Shown here piece after piece: positions 1 to 9,623 of a stretch of 64,000 nucleotides of DNA. Below the pieces are notes generated by a model that was given only the letters and a program-made list of their open reading frames with translations, did no database searches and was not told the origin of the DNA. Origin of the DNA: CBDAPI01 sp965248635 (GTDB taxonomy: Bacteria; Acidobacteriota; UBA6911; RPQK01; CBDAPI01); assembly GCA_965248635.1 (NCBI GenBank), contig OZ252114.1, positions 3,720,001 through 3,784,000 of the forward strand. Reading direction: 5' to 3'. The number at the start of each line of letters is the position of its first letter. The first letter of the stretch is position 1. The translations under genes were made by a program, and so were the position numbers.

Positions 1-263
1 TGATCCAGGGGACTTGACTGCATGAACGTCCCGTACTTGATGCTGAAGTTCTTCTTGCACTCTTTCTCGCGACACCGGAACGGCATGGTCTTGTGCTTGG
101 CTTCGGTGTTGACGTTGAGTGATCCGCATCTCGGGCAGGCGATCCCGTTAGGCCAGCGTTGCTCGATGAACCATTGCTTTGCCCGTTCCTCATCGAACAT
201 CTGGTAGAACTGACGGTGTGAAAGTCCCTTCCGAAAGTGTTTTCCTGGTGCGTTGTAAGCCAT
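1..263 (-). CDS. IS1595-family transposase, N-terminal part (runs off window start)
   Basis: Reading the minus strand from the ATG at 263-261 gives 87 codons beginning MAYNAPGKHFRKGLSHRQFY and containing a zinc-ribbon pattern, CPRC followed about 20 residues later by CREKEC. A short N-terminal helix followed by a zinc ribbon is the standard start of IS1595-type transposases (ISXO2-like DDE enzymes). The start is supported by an AAGGAGA ribosome site at about 271-278 in the minus orientation. The catalytic DDE domain would lie beyond the window edge, so I cannot say whether the element is intact. It sits upstream of a frame-broken radical SAM gene. Confidence 0.75.
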   Translation of the reverse strand, partial: MAYNAPGKHFRKGLSHRQFYQMFDEERAKQWFIEQRWPNGIACPRCGSLNVNTEAKHKTMPFRCREKECKKNFSIKYGTFMQSSPLD

Positions 264-298
264 TGATCTATCTCCTTTCTATAGAGATATTGTCCCAC

Positions 299-344
299 AA
301 GTCCCCGGCATTTATCAAGCGTATTTTGAACTTCTAGGGGACTT
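299..344. repeat. Short inverted repeat upstream of the IS1595-type transposase
   Basis: AAGTCCCC at 299-306 is mirrored by GGGGACTT at 337-344 with a 30-base spacer. A related CCAGGGGACTTG occurs inside the coding region at about 6-17. The repeat lies just outside the transposase start, so it may be an operator, an attenuator or part of the terminal inverted repeat of the element. Without the other end of the element these cannot be told apart. Confidence 0.3.
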
Positions 345-481
345 TAGTATGTAATTCCCCTACTTTACAGACGTCCTGTGGCCGGATTTTTCGGCGGCCG
401 ACCTGTCAGGCGCGGTAGGTGACTTTTTTCGCCGCGAGCGTCGCTTTGGCAAAGTTCAAGCCCTTCCAAGAGAGGACCTTC

Positions 482-1980
482 ATGAACATCCCTTTGAAAA
501 TGAGCCTGGCTCCCCGACTGGACGAAGGATTTCAACCACCCAGGATCCAAAAGCGGAGGATCCTCCTGATCAATCCCTTTTACCCCAAGGATCCCCACGC
601 CAGCTTTGGAAAGCACGTGTTGACACCGACCCTGGCCCTGACCAGCATTGCGGCGACGACACCTCCGGAGTGGGAGATCGAGTACTGGGATGAAAACCTG
701 CTCAGGGCCCTCCTCCCCGAGACCCCTTTCCGGAAGTCGTCGGAATTACGGTTCACCTGACCTTCGCCAGACGCGCCTACCAATTGGCCAGCTGGTATCG
801 ATCTCGTGGATCAGTGGTGGTTCTGGGGGGTCTGCACGCGACCTCCTGCCCGGGTGAAGTCGCCGCCCACGCGGATGCCGTGGCCGTCGGAGAGGGAGTT
901 GAGGTCTGGCCCAGGATTCTGCGAGATCTTGAGGAGGACTGCTTGAAACCCCTCTACCGGGGCAGTTACGCGAAACCCTACCGGCTCGACCCGGCTCCTC
1001 GACGAGATCTGCTGCCCGGACAGTCCTTCTTGACCACGACCAGCGTCATTGCGACGCGCGGGTGCCATAACCGCTGCGGGTTCTGCTATCTATCCACCGA
1101 GGGACTCCACATGCCCTATCAGACGAGGGAGCCTCGCCAGGTAGCTGCTGAGATCCGGGAAGATGGACAGCCATATTCTGTATTTGTAGACAATAATTTA
1201 GGATCTAAACCAGAGTATTTACATGAACTTTGTAGAGCACTGGCTCCGCTGGAGATCATCTGGAGTGCGGCCGTCAGCATCGACGTCACGCACCACCCCC
1301 GCCTGATCCGGGAAATGGCGATCTCCGGGTGTACCGGAGTCTTCGTGGGATTCGAGTCCCTGAGCCCCGACAACATTCGGGAAGCGGGCAAGAAAAGCCC
1401 ACCCCCCCGAGAATACGGGCGTCGAGTCAAGCTACTTCACGATCACGGAATTCAGGTGAATGGCAGCTTTGTTCTCGGCTTCGATCATGATGGTCCGGAT
1501 GTTTTCAAACGGACCGTCGAGTGGGTGGAAGAGCACAGATTGGAGTGCGCAACTTTCCACATTCTGACTCCCTACCCTGCGACTCCCCTCTTTCGTCAAC
1601 TGGAAGAAGAGGGACGCCTGTTACACAGAAACTGGGATCTGTACGACACGGCCCACGTCGTGTTTCGTCCTCTTCGGATGACCCCGGAAGAACTGGCGGA
1701 GGGCTACGAGTGGTGCTATCAACGGTTGTTTTCACACGCCTCCATCTGGAGGCGACGACCTTCCGACTGGCGCGCGATTGCCCCCTACCTGCTCATGAGT
1801 TACCTGTACAAGAGATCCAATCGCCTCTGGCACTACCTCATCGAAAAACAGTTGACTTCCCAGGTCTGGGGCCCCCTGGTGGAAGTAACTCGTCGGCGCC
1901 ATCTCCGCTTCCGAGCCCGTCTCAGGAACGGAGCCGAACCAGAAGTCCGGGCCGCTTCGGTGGTCAGTTCAGGTGTTTAA
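482..1980 (+). pseudogene. B12-binding-domain radical SAM protein, split by a frameshift near 700
   Basis: Two overlapping frames together make one protein of about 500 residues. The first, from the ATG at 482 after a GAGAGGACC ribosome site, carries the start of a cobalamin-binding domain (RRILLINPFYPKDP) and stops at 760. The second, continuing to 1980, carries DPFPEVVGITVHLTFARRAY, GGLHATSCPGE and then the radical SAM cluster motif RGCHNRCGFCY, with cysteines at 1063, 1075 and 1084. Reading on from YWDENLL needs one extra base at about 700-702. The family uses a 4Fe-4S cluster and S-adenosylmethionine, often with a cobalamin domain for methylations or ring rearrangements; the substrate is unknown. 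The lesion may be real or a one-base assembly error, because both halves are otherwise well conserved. Confidence 0.75.
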
Positions 1981-2100
1981 TTGGAGTCAACCTGCTAGAA
2001 TGGTGAAAAAGGGCTCAATGCTTTCTGATTTTGTGACAGAGCAGGGCTTTCTTGAATGCTTAGCGGGTGACCGCTCGTGGTGTTGGGGTAGGGGATCAGG

Positions 2101-2238
2101 ATGGATGTAGTTTTCGACTGGCTGCCGAAGCCGATAGCCGCATCTCTAAGAGCACAATCTCCCGAAGTGCTGGCGCTCGTCGGGGGCATGATTCTAGTCG
2201 CGATCGTGCTCGGTTTTTACGCGACAATGCGGCGCTGA
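2101..2238 (+). CDS. Small single-span membrane protein, 45 aa
   Basis: The ATG at 2101 follows AGGGGATCAGG, a plausible ribosome site. The 45-residue product starts MDVVFDWLPKPI, has one hydrophobic helix around residues 23-42 (VLALVGGMILVAIVLGFYA) and ends with MRR, which would favour a cytoplasmic C-terminus. It is not part of any larger gene on either strand. I do not recognise a family. Being short, it could be a chance reading frame; the hydrophobic helix and ribosome site are the support. Confidence 0.4.
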   Translation: MDVVFDWLPKPIAASLRAQSPEVLALVGGMILVAIVLGFYATMRR

Positions 2239-2343
2239 AAAAAGGGCCGCGACTGCGGTGACGCTAGGGACGAGGCCAGACTCCCGTACCGGCCCCGGGA
2301 AGAGAAAGCAGTCATTTCGAAATGCCGGTAGAGCACGGTTATC

Positions 2344-3432
2344 CTAGATAAGAGCTGCACTGAGAGAGTAAACCGGCGGAAGATGATCGATGAGGACGGT
2401 CCAGCTGTCCCCCTCATCGGAGCTGAAAAAGATCTGTCCAGTGCTGGTTCCCACATAGAGACCGAACGGGTCGGCCGAGTCGGCGGCCATGGCCTGGCGA
2501 AACACGTGAAGATAGCTGTGCTCGTTGGGTAGCCCTCTCTCGAGCCGCTCCCAGTCGTCTCCCCGGTTGCGGCTTCGAAAAACGGCAAACCTTCCATCCA
2601 CCGGGCATCGAAATTCGGGACCCTCCTCGGGAACCACAAAGATCGTATCCGGGTCGTGGGGGTGAATCTGGAGCGGGAATCCAAAACGTGAAGGCAGGCC
2701 GTTCGAAAGATCGATCCACTCCCACCCTTCGTTCTCACTGCGATACACCCCGCAGTGGTTTTGCTGGTAGAGCAGTTCGGGCTCATCCGGATGCACAGTC
2801 AGGTGGTGCACACACTGGCCGAGTTCGGGGTATTTTTCAGGCAGAAAGTCGGCCAGGACACCCCGATTTCTGGGCATCCAGCTTGTCCCGCCGTCCTCGC
2901 TGCTGAAGACGCCGGCTGCCGAAATGCCCACGTGGATCCGATCCGGGTCTGTTGGATGGACACAGATGCTGTGAACCATCATTCCTCCGGCGCCCGGATG
3001 CCACTGCTCCCGGGTCGGATGGGCCCTGAGCGACTCCACTTCCGACCAGTTCAGGCCTCCGTCATCAGAACGAAACAGGGCTCCCGGGTCGGCACCGGCA
3101 AAGAGAACACCGGGATTGGCCCCAGATCCCGGGACAATACACCAGACTCTCTTCACTGACTCTTGCGATGGCTCCCCGAATTTCACCCCCGATTCAGGTT
3201 CCTGCCAGGTCCGGCCAAGATCGTGGCTCAGTCGAACGTCTGAGCCCCACCAGGAGCTGTTCACACAGGCAAGAAGGGTAGGCTCCGTGCGCTGGTCCAG
3301 GACGAGATGATTGACATCATTTCCCTTAAAAAGAGGCTCTTGGACCTTCCAATCCCGTCGCTCCGGGCCGCTGGACAAGAGAAACCCACCCTTGTGGGTC
3401 CCGACCAGCAACAAGACCGTCCGTTCCGCCAT
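2344..3432 (-). CDS. BNR/sialidase-like beta-propeller protein (WD40/YVTN/BNR type)
   Basis: A 362-residue protein if started at the ATG giving MAERTVLLLVGTHKGGFLL; an upstream in-frame start at 3501 would add an unconserved arginine-rich stretch. It contains repeated Asp-box-like motifs of the SxDxGxxW type: FRSDDGGLNW, FSSEDGGTSW, YRSENEGWEW, FRSRNRGDDW, FSSDEGDSW. These mark the bladed propeller of sialidases, VPS10 and photosystem assembly factors. No signal peptide is evident, so it is probably cytosolic. Members are often annotated exo-alpha-sialidase, but I see no catalytic arginine triad, so a binding or scaffold role is as likely as glycosidase activity. It is divergent from the M28 peptidase remnant at 3621. 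Confidence 0.75.
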   Translation of the reverse strand: MAERTVLLLVGTHKGGFLLSSGPERRDWKVQEPLFKGNDVNHLVLDQRTEPTLLACVNSSWWGSDVRLSHDLGRTWQEPESGVKFGEPSQESVKRVWCIVPGSGANPGVLFAGADPGALFRSDDGGLNWSEVESLRAHPTREQWHPGAGGMMVHSICVHPTDPDRIHVGISAAGVFSSEDGGTSWMPRNRGVLADFLPEKYPELGQCVHHLTVHPDEPELLYQQNHCGVYRSENEGWEWIDLSNGLPSRFGFPLQIHPHDPDTIFVVPEEGPEFRCPVDGRFAVFRSRNRGDDWERLERGLPNEHSYLHVFRQAMAADSADPFGLYVGTSTGQIFFSSDEGDSWTVLIDHLPPVYSLSAALI

Positions 3433-3620
3433 CTCGACCCTAGTGTAGCCCACTGCTGCTTTCGGCCACTCATCCAGGCCCGACCAACGAATACACGCCA
3501 ACGCAAATCCCGGGCGCGCGACTGCGAGCGACTTTCACCACGGACTGCTAAGATGTTATCCTGGCCGACTTGATCCCGGTCACAAGAGTCGGACAGTATC
3601 TCCATTGTGCGGAGGGCAAA

Positions 3621-5292
3621 ATGGGACGGCTGATGACGACTCTTCCGATGCTGTTGTCCACCAGTCTACTTGCGCAGGAACCGGTTGACCTCGAGGTGGT
3701 CCACCGCATCAAACAGGAAGCGCTGAAAAACTCCCAGGTGAATGGATCATGTGTTCCACCTGGTGGAGATTCACGGCCCCCGGCTGACGGGATCACCCGG
3801 ATTTCAGGGAGCTGCCGACTGGGCGGTGAAGCGCCTGCAGGAATGGGGTCTGAAGAACGCCCGACAGGAGCCCTGGGGACCGTTCGGGCAGGGCTGGTCG
3901 TACACGCGTTTTTCGGCCCATCTGGTTGAGCCCCGGTATGAGGCCCTCATCGGAGTTCCGCTGGGCTGGACACCCGGCACCACGGGAGTCGTGGGCGGCG
4001 AGCCCTTGATCGCCCCTTTTCCCACAGGATCGAGTCGCAGCATACGGGCTGCCGCTGTGGACAGTTACATGAATCGCTATTCGGGCAAGCTGGCCGGGAG
4101 GATTGTCCTCTTCTCAGAGCTGAAAGATGTAGATGGCAGTGACTCTACCCTTTTCAAACGGTTCACGGAGGAGGATCTGGAAGAGCGGGCCTCAGCACCC
4201 ACGCCCCGGCCCCGGGAAGATTTTGACTACCGGGACCGGGACCGAGCTCAGGAAACACCGGATGGACCGCCGAGCAGGCGCAGCCGTACGCAGCAGAACC
4301 GCTTGAATCAGTTTCTAAGCGAAGAGGGGGTGGCACTGCTGATCCGGCCGGGCTCCGGAGGTGATGGTGGGACCGTGTTTCCTCCGCGCATGGGCAGCCG
4401 AAACCCAAAGGATCCGCTCCCGCCACCTGCGATTGCCCTGACTCCGGAACACTACAACCGGATTTTTCGGCTTACCGCACGCGGGATTCCAACCAGGCTG
4501 GAGGTGGAGGTCCGAACCCGGTTTCACACCGAGAAGGAAGATTCGCTGAACGTGGTTGGCGATCTACCGGGAACAGGGAAGCCCGATGAACTGGTCATGG
4601 TAGGGGGTCATCTGGACTCCGTGGCACCCGGTTTGGGAGCGACAGACAATGCAGCCGGATGTGCGGTGATGATGGAGGTGATTCGAGTTCTGACTACTTT
4701 ACAGCTCCCCCTCAGTCGCTCTGTCAGGATCGTTCTGTGGGGTGGCTAAGAGCAGGGGCTTCTGGGGTCAAAGGCCTACGTCGCTGAGCACTTTGGCGAT
4801 CGGCGAACGATGGAGTTGAAACCAGAGCATGCCAGGCTCTCCGCCTATTACAATCTTGACAACGGCACTGGCAGGATTCGGGGCGTCTACCTTCAGGAAA
4901 ACGAAATGGTGCGACCGCTTTTTGCTGCCTGGCTGGCTCCTTTCTCTGATATGGGAGCCCGCACTCTTTCCATTCGGAACACCCGGGGAACCGATCATCT
5001 TTCTTTCGACGCTGTGGGATTGCCTGGCTTTCAGTTTATCCAGGACCCGATCGAGTACCAGACCCGCAGCCATCACTCCAACATGGATGTCTACGATCGC
5101 GTCCAGCCAGGGGATCTGGCCCAGGCCGTGGCCATCATCGCGACTTTTGTCTACCTGACCGCCAATCGTGAGGAACTGCTTCCTCGCAAGCCCCTTCCCC
5201 GGCCGCAGAGTGGAACCGCCACACCTCGCCCGGCCGAGCTTGAAGGCTCGGGCAGCCGGTCGAATCCAGGCCTCCAGCCCGAGCCCGGATAA
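3621..5292 (+). pseudogene. M28-family zinc peptidase, inactivated by a frameshift and a nonsense codon
   Basis: The start is the ATG at 3621 behind GGAGGG, with an N-terminal signal (MTTLPMLLSTSLLAQ). The first frame reaches HRIKQEALKNSQV, then one surplus A at 3741-3742 shifts it; the next frame resumes with MDHVFHLVEIHGPRLTGSPG. The M28 zinc site is recognisable: GGHLDSVAPG with the metal His, GATDNAAGCAV with the bridging Asp, and later HHSNMDVYDRV. At 4747-4749 the expected Glu codon of the WGGEEQGLLGS motif is TAA. That Glu is the family's general base. After the stop the frame continues open to 5292. Intact relatives are secreted aminopeptidases or carboxypeptidases of about 550 residues. 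Two independent lesions make a genuine pseudogene likely. Confidence 0.85.
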
Positions 5293-5388
5293 TTCATAGA
5301 TTTTCTACTGCAGCATGAGAATCTCCCGCCCTGACTGCGCTACGCTCGGTCAGCCTCCTCGGCGTACTTGGAAGTCCCAGGGCTCGCG

Positions 5389-6612
5389 TTACGGGCGCCT
5401 GAAAATCTCGGTGTACTCCTCCAACGAGGGATTACCGAGTCTGATCTTGTAACTGATCCGCCTGAGAAACGCAGCGTCCATCAGCTGGGCGGGTGAAAGA
5501 TTCGTCGAGAACACAACAATTGCATCGAACGGAATCGCGAACTTCTTTCCAGTGTGCAAGGTGAGATAGTCCACTTTTCGCTCCAGCGGGACGATCCAAC
5601 GATTGAGCAGGTCCTCGGGCGCGACCAGCTGCCGTCCGAAATCATCGATAACCAGGACGCCTCCCATGGCCTTTGCCTGAAGTGGAGCTTCATAGAACTT
5701 GGCCAGGGGATCGAAATCCAGATCGAGCATGCCCAGGGTGAGCTCCCCACCGGCCAGCAGAACCGGCCTCTGACAGGCGACCCAGCGGGGGTCATGAGGC
5801 GCCGATCGGTCAAGAATCTGCGCGTGCTCATCCGCCGGCAGGCTTTCGTCCTTGGCGCGACGATGGACTGCCTCGTCGTACACTTTGATGATCTGCTGGT
5901 CCACCTTGAGGGCGTGGGGGATGTATATGGTCTGACGAAATACTGCCCCCAGGCGCTCGGCGATGGAGGTCTTGCCATTTCCGCTGGGACCGTACAAGAG
6001 TATCGCCTTGCCGGAGTTGACGGCCGGGCCCAGGTGACGGATCACCCGTGAAGGCAACACCAGATCGCTCACTGCTTTCTTCAGATTGCCCAGATCGATA
6101 CGCTCGTTTACGATTGACTGTGCTTCCACCCGAAAATAGTAGTCTTCCAGCGGCACCGGTGCCGGACCGACGTAGGCCGACTGACCCAATGCCTCGATGG
6201 CTCGAGCCCGGCCCCGATCGGTCAACGCGTGCCGCAGCAAGAACTGACTTTGAGCAGTACCTGAGATTTCAACCAGACCACGGTCGCGCAACAGGGTCAA
6301 CAGGAGCTCGACCACCGGTTTCGAGAGCTTGATTTCGTCGGAAACCTCCGAGACCGTCTCGTGCGCCGAGACGTAGAGGGATTTCAGAACAAAATCGAGC
6401 AGGAATTGCTCTTCCATCCCCGTGGCCTCGAGGGTGCGGGGGATCGGAGGCGCGACCCCGCCCACTTCGTTCAGCTGCTCCCGCGAGAGAAAGCCCATCG
6501 TCAGCAGGCTCTCGAAGACAAAGCCACCTGCCAGTTTCCGTCGTTCTTGAGCAGACCCAAGCTGCTCCCTGGTGATGTATCCCTGCTCCACCAGAGCTTC
6601 GCTTAGATCCAT
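5389..6612 (-). CDS. AAA+ ATPase with N-terminal winged-helix-like region, C-terminus apparently short
   Basis: A 407-residue protein whose start at 6612 is preceded by AAAAGGTGAACT. Residues 1-50 resemble the small N-terminal domain of type II/IV secretion ATPases (ALVEQGYITREQLGSA, repeated as MGFLSREQLNEVGG). A helical, winged-helix-like region follows, then an ATPase core with Walker A GPSGNGKTS and Walker B GGVLVIDDFGRQ, and a sensor-like FSTNLSPAQLMDAAFLRR. The last residues, YTEIFRRP, are followed at once by TAA, where I would expect a lid domain of some 40 residues. The remaining 3' sequence in other frames does not supply it. The protein may be truncated, or simply a short family variant. 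The function of such stand-alone ATPases is not established. Confidence 0.7.
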   Translation of the reverse strand: MDLSEALVEQGYITREQLGSAQERRKLAGGFVFESLLTMGFLSREQLNEVGGVAPPIPRTLEATGMEEQFLLDFVLKSLYVSAHETVSEVSDEIKLSKPVVELLLTLLRDRGLVEISGTAQSQFLLRHALTDRGRARAIEALGQSAYVGPAPVPLEDYYFRVEAQSIVNERIDLGNLKKAVSDLVLPSRVIRHLGPAVNSGKAILLYGPSGNGKTSIAERLGAVFRQTIYIPHALKVDQQIIKVYDEAVHRRAKDESLPADEHAQILDRSAPHDPRWVACQRPVLLAGGELTLGMLDLDFDPLAKFYEAPLQAKAMGGVLVIDDFGRQLVAPEDLLNRWIVPLERKVDYLTLHTGKKFAIPFDAIVVFSTNLSPAQLMDAAFLRRISYKIRLGNPSLEEYTEIFRRP

Positions 6613-6846
6613 AGTTCACCTTTTGTCGCTGTTTGCCGCACTGAAAAAAACACCATTATAAACGAGGTCTCGCCCAAGTGGCACACGACACCATCACAGA
6701 GATCGGGAGCTGGTGCGGCGGCGGACCGGGGACGGTCGCACGGACCCTGCGGGCCCTGGCAGTCCGCAGTGAGAGCCTTGCGGGCTGCTTTGGCTTGTGC
6801 TGTGGAACCGAAAGAAAGAGAATTGTTGTCTTTACATGGAGCCACC

Positions 6847-7965
6847 ATGAGAACTGAGATAACCCGCGATCTTCCCCCCTTTTTCACACAGGTGATTGGT
6901 TCGCTGCCCCGGCCCAAGATGGTGCGGGGCCTCCATGCTCGGCGACACCAGATGTCCGAGGAGCGATTCCAGCAGGTGATGGACGAAATCGTCCTGTTTG
7001 CCATTCGTCTCCAGGAGGAGGCGGGTCTGGATGTGGTCAGCGACGGAGAATGGAGACGCGTCCAGTATGTCGATGAGTTCTTGCACCGAATCGGAGGCTT
7101 TGAAAAGATCCGCCCCTTTGAGCATGCCGGTGAAAAGAAATTCCATCTGGTGGTGAACCACCGCATGGAGGCCGAGGAACCGGTTTTCCATGAAGATGCC
7201 CAGTTTCTGGCCGACCACACGACCCACGTCAAGAAATTTGCTTTACCCAGTCCCTTCCTGGTGGCGATTCGCTACTGGCACGAACGCTTCTCGACCGAGG
7301 CCTACCCGACAGTGCAGCATTTCATGGATCATTTCTCCGAAATCCTGGCGCGAGAGGCCAGGGCACTGCAGGAAGCGGGGATTGACATCATCCAGCTCGA
7401 TGATCCGGCCCTGACCTATTTCTGTGACCGCAAGCTGATGGCCGAAGGAGAAACGCACGATGATCGTCTGCGTCGAAGGTGGGATCCGGAGCGCCAGATC
7501 CCCGAGGCCGTCGGCTATATCAACCGGGTCTTCGAGGGGCTCAACGCGGAAGTCCACCTCCACTGCTGTCACAGCGTGTACAAGCGCCAAAGCGATGTGT
7601 CAGGTGATTACAAACCTCTCCTGCCACTTCTGGAGGGGATTCGAGCCGACCGTCTGAACCTGGAGTTTGCCTATCAGGGCACGGGCGACATCTCCGACTT
7701 GAGCCTGCTACCCGAAGGAGTGGGAGTGGGCATGGGCGTCGTGGACGTGCGCTCGGAAAGTGTTCAGGATGTAAGTGAGATCGAATCTCTGGCTGTGGCG
7801 GGTGCCGAAGCCATCGGTGCCGACCGAATCGCCCTGAACCCAGACTGTGGCTTTGCTCCCGACATGGGGGAACCTCCGTCCATCGATGAGGCCTTTGAGA
7901 AACTCTGTCGACTCGTCTCCGCGGCCCGTTTGGCCCGCCAGAAAACCAGCACCGAAGTGAGCTAG
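6847..7965 (+). CDS. MetE-like methyltransferase, catalytic half only (first of three)
   Basis: I chose the ATG at 6847 (MRTEITRDLPPFFTQVIGSL) because GSLPRP near the N-terminus is the conserved opening of this family; an upstream start at 6769 adds an unconserved stretch. The 372-residue protein matches only the C-terminal barrel of cobalamin-independent methionine synthase. Zinc-ligand motifs are visible: LHCCHSVY (His and Cys), LEFAYQG (Glu) and NPDCGFAP (Cys). IQLDDPALTYF is the usual substrate-site strand. Stand-alone MetE cores lack the N-terminal folate-binding half, so the methyl donor is probably not methyltetrahydrofolate-triglutamate; other donors such as methylcorrinoids are known for some. 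The true substrate here is unknown. Confidence 0.8.
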   Translation: MRTEITRDLPPFFTQVIGSLPRPKMVRGLHARRHQMSEERFQQVMDEIVLFAIRLQEEAGLDVVSDGEWRRVQYVDEFLHRIGGFEKIRPFEHAGEKKFHLVVNHRMEAEEPVFHEDAQFLADHTTHVKKFALPSPFLVAIRYWHERFSTEAYPTVQHFMDHFSEILAREARALQEAGIDIIQLDDPALTYFCDRKLMAEGETHDDRLRRRWDPERQIPEAVGYINRVFEGLNAEVHLHCCHSVYKRQSDVSGDYKPLLPLLEGIRADRLNLEFAYQGTGDISDLSLLPEGVGVGMGVVDVRSESVQDVSEIESLAVAGAEAIGADRIALNPDCGFAPDMGEPPSIDEAFEKLCRLVSAARLARQKTSTEVS

Positions 7966-8022
7966 TCCGAGCCTGTTTTCCCGCTTCCGCCACCATGGTA
8001 CACTCGCCCTTCGAGACTCATC

Positions 8023-8109
8023 ATGGCTGGACTCCAGGGAATTCTCTCAGTTTTGTGCACTCCCTTTCAAGAGAATGGATCCATGGATAAAAAGTCTCTG
8101 ACAACCAAC
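8023..8109 (+). pseudogene. Remnant of a dihydrodipicolinate-synthase-like (DapA family) N-terminus
   Basis: The 29 codons in front of the sulfatase read MAGLQGILSVLCTPFQENGS followed by MDKKSL. GIxxxLxTPFxExGSxD is the signature N-terminal strand of DapA-family aldolases and lyases. Nothing of the rest of the barrel follows; the sequence passes directly into a lipoprotein signal. It is in frame with the sulfatase and may donate a start site to it. This looks like a leftover 5' end joined by deletion. Confidence 0.5.
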
Positions 8110-9553
8110 ATGAAATACTCGTGGGTACCCCTGGGAGCGCTTGCCGGCCTGCTGATTGTGAGCTGTGGCAGCCCGCCCGAGCCCCCCCGCCCGAACATTC
8201 TGTGGCTCATGAGTGATGAACTGCGCACTGACGGGCTGGGGGCCTACGGAACTCCCTGGGCTCAAACCCCGAACCTGGATCGTCTGGCTGCAGAAGGAGT
8301 TCTCTTCCGCCATGCCCTGACTCCGGGTCCGGTCTGTGTTCCGGCCCGGGCATCGATTCTGACGGGCAGATATCCCAACCAGATCGGGATCTGGTGGAAT
8401 ATCCGAAGTCATGAACCCGATCTCAGTGACCTTCCAGTCCTCGACCACCTGACCGAAGTGTTCCACCAATCCGGGTATCAGAGTGCCAGCTTCGGAAAGC
8501 GTCACTACAATTCCTTCAACAATGCTTTCCAGACAGAAAGCCACTTTGCGCTCAGCGAACTGGTTGGGTACTACCGGTACCGCGAGCCTCTGGAAGGCTC
8601 CGACTATGATTGGATTCAATATCCGCCTAGCCCCTACGCCTGGATTCTCGGAGGCCGTTTTCCGGGGCCGGCCGAAGAGAAGGCGGAGGCACGAGCCGTC
8701 CGGGAGGCGATCGGCTGGCTGGGAGATCACGACCCCTCGGTTCCCTTCTTGCTGCGTCTCTCCTTTAACGCCCCCCATACTCCAGTCGTCCCGCCGGAGC
8801 CCTTTGACACGATCATCGATGCGGATACCATTCAACTCCCGGAAGAGGCTGAGAGCGCACCGGCAAGGGGAACCTGACTGGATCGCCGCCGAGTTGCGTT
8901 CTCGCTGTGATTCCGGCCGCCTTTCGCCGGAGCAGGTTCTCAAAGCCCGAAGCTACTACTACGGAGAAGTGGCCTTCCTGGACAGTCAGATCGGAAAACT
9001 ACTGGACTGGATGGGGGCAAACGGCAAGCTGGACAACACGATTGTCGTCGTCGTCTCCGACCACGGGGTTCATCTCGGTGATTATGACCTGGTGGCAAAG
9101 CAGACCTTCTATGAGCCGGTTGTGAACGTACCCTTTCTGTTCTGGTATCCCCAAGCCATCGTCGCTGGAAAGATCTTCGAGACCCCGGTAGAAACCCGCT
9201 CCCTCCTGCCCACGCTGATCGAACTGGCGGGGCTCGAGACATCGGAGCCCGGGAACTACGCCCCCAGCCTGGCCCCCTCCCTGGGCAGCGGCAGTGAACC
9301 CATGCCTCGACCGGTCTTCTCCGAACAGACGCTGGCCTCCTTCGACGTGCGTCCTGATGACCGCCTGGTGCTGGTGCGAGATGGAGAGTGGAAACTCTCA
9401 GTGGCCATGACGCCGGGACCTAGTGAGGGAGCGCTTTATAATCTGGAGAATGATCCCCATGAACGGAGGAATCTCTTTGGCGATCCGGCTTCTGCAAAGG
9501 TCCGGAATCGCTTGACTGGAATGATTCTGGAACACCTCGGAGAAACACCATGA
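8110..9553 (+). pseudogene. Type I sulfatase lipoprotein with a one-base frameshift near 8867
   Basis: The ATG at 8110 opens a lipoprotein signal ending LIVSCGS, so export and anchoring are expected. NILWLMSDELRTDGLG carries the metal-binding aspartate, and CVPARASILTGR (Cys codon at 8335) is the formylglycine maturation motif C-x-P-x-R. FNAPHTPVVPPEPF follows. The first frame ends at 8877. A second frame resumes with EPDWIAAELRSR and contains VVVVSDHGVHLGDYD and WKLSVAMT, ending at 9553. Removing one G from the GGGG run at 8866-8869 restores a single frame of about 480 residues. Intact, it would hydrolyse sulfate esters on the cell surface. The homopolymer location allows either real decay, phase variation or assembly error. 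Confidence 0.75.
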
Positions 9554-9623
9554 TGTAGAGGCGACCCTGGTGGTCGGCACAAGCCCGGCCCCTACCAAGC
9601 TCCTTACATGAAAGGGAATCCTG

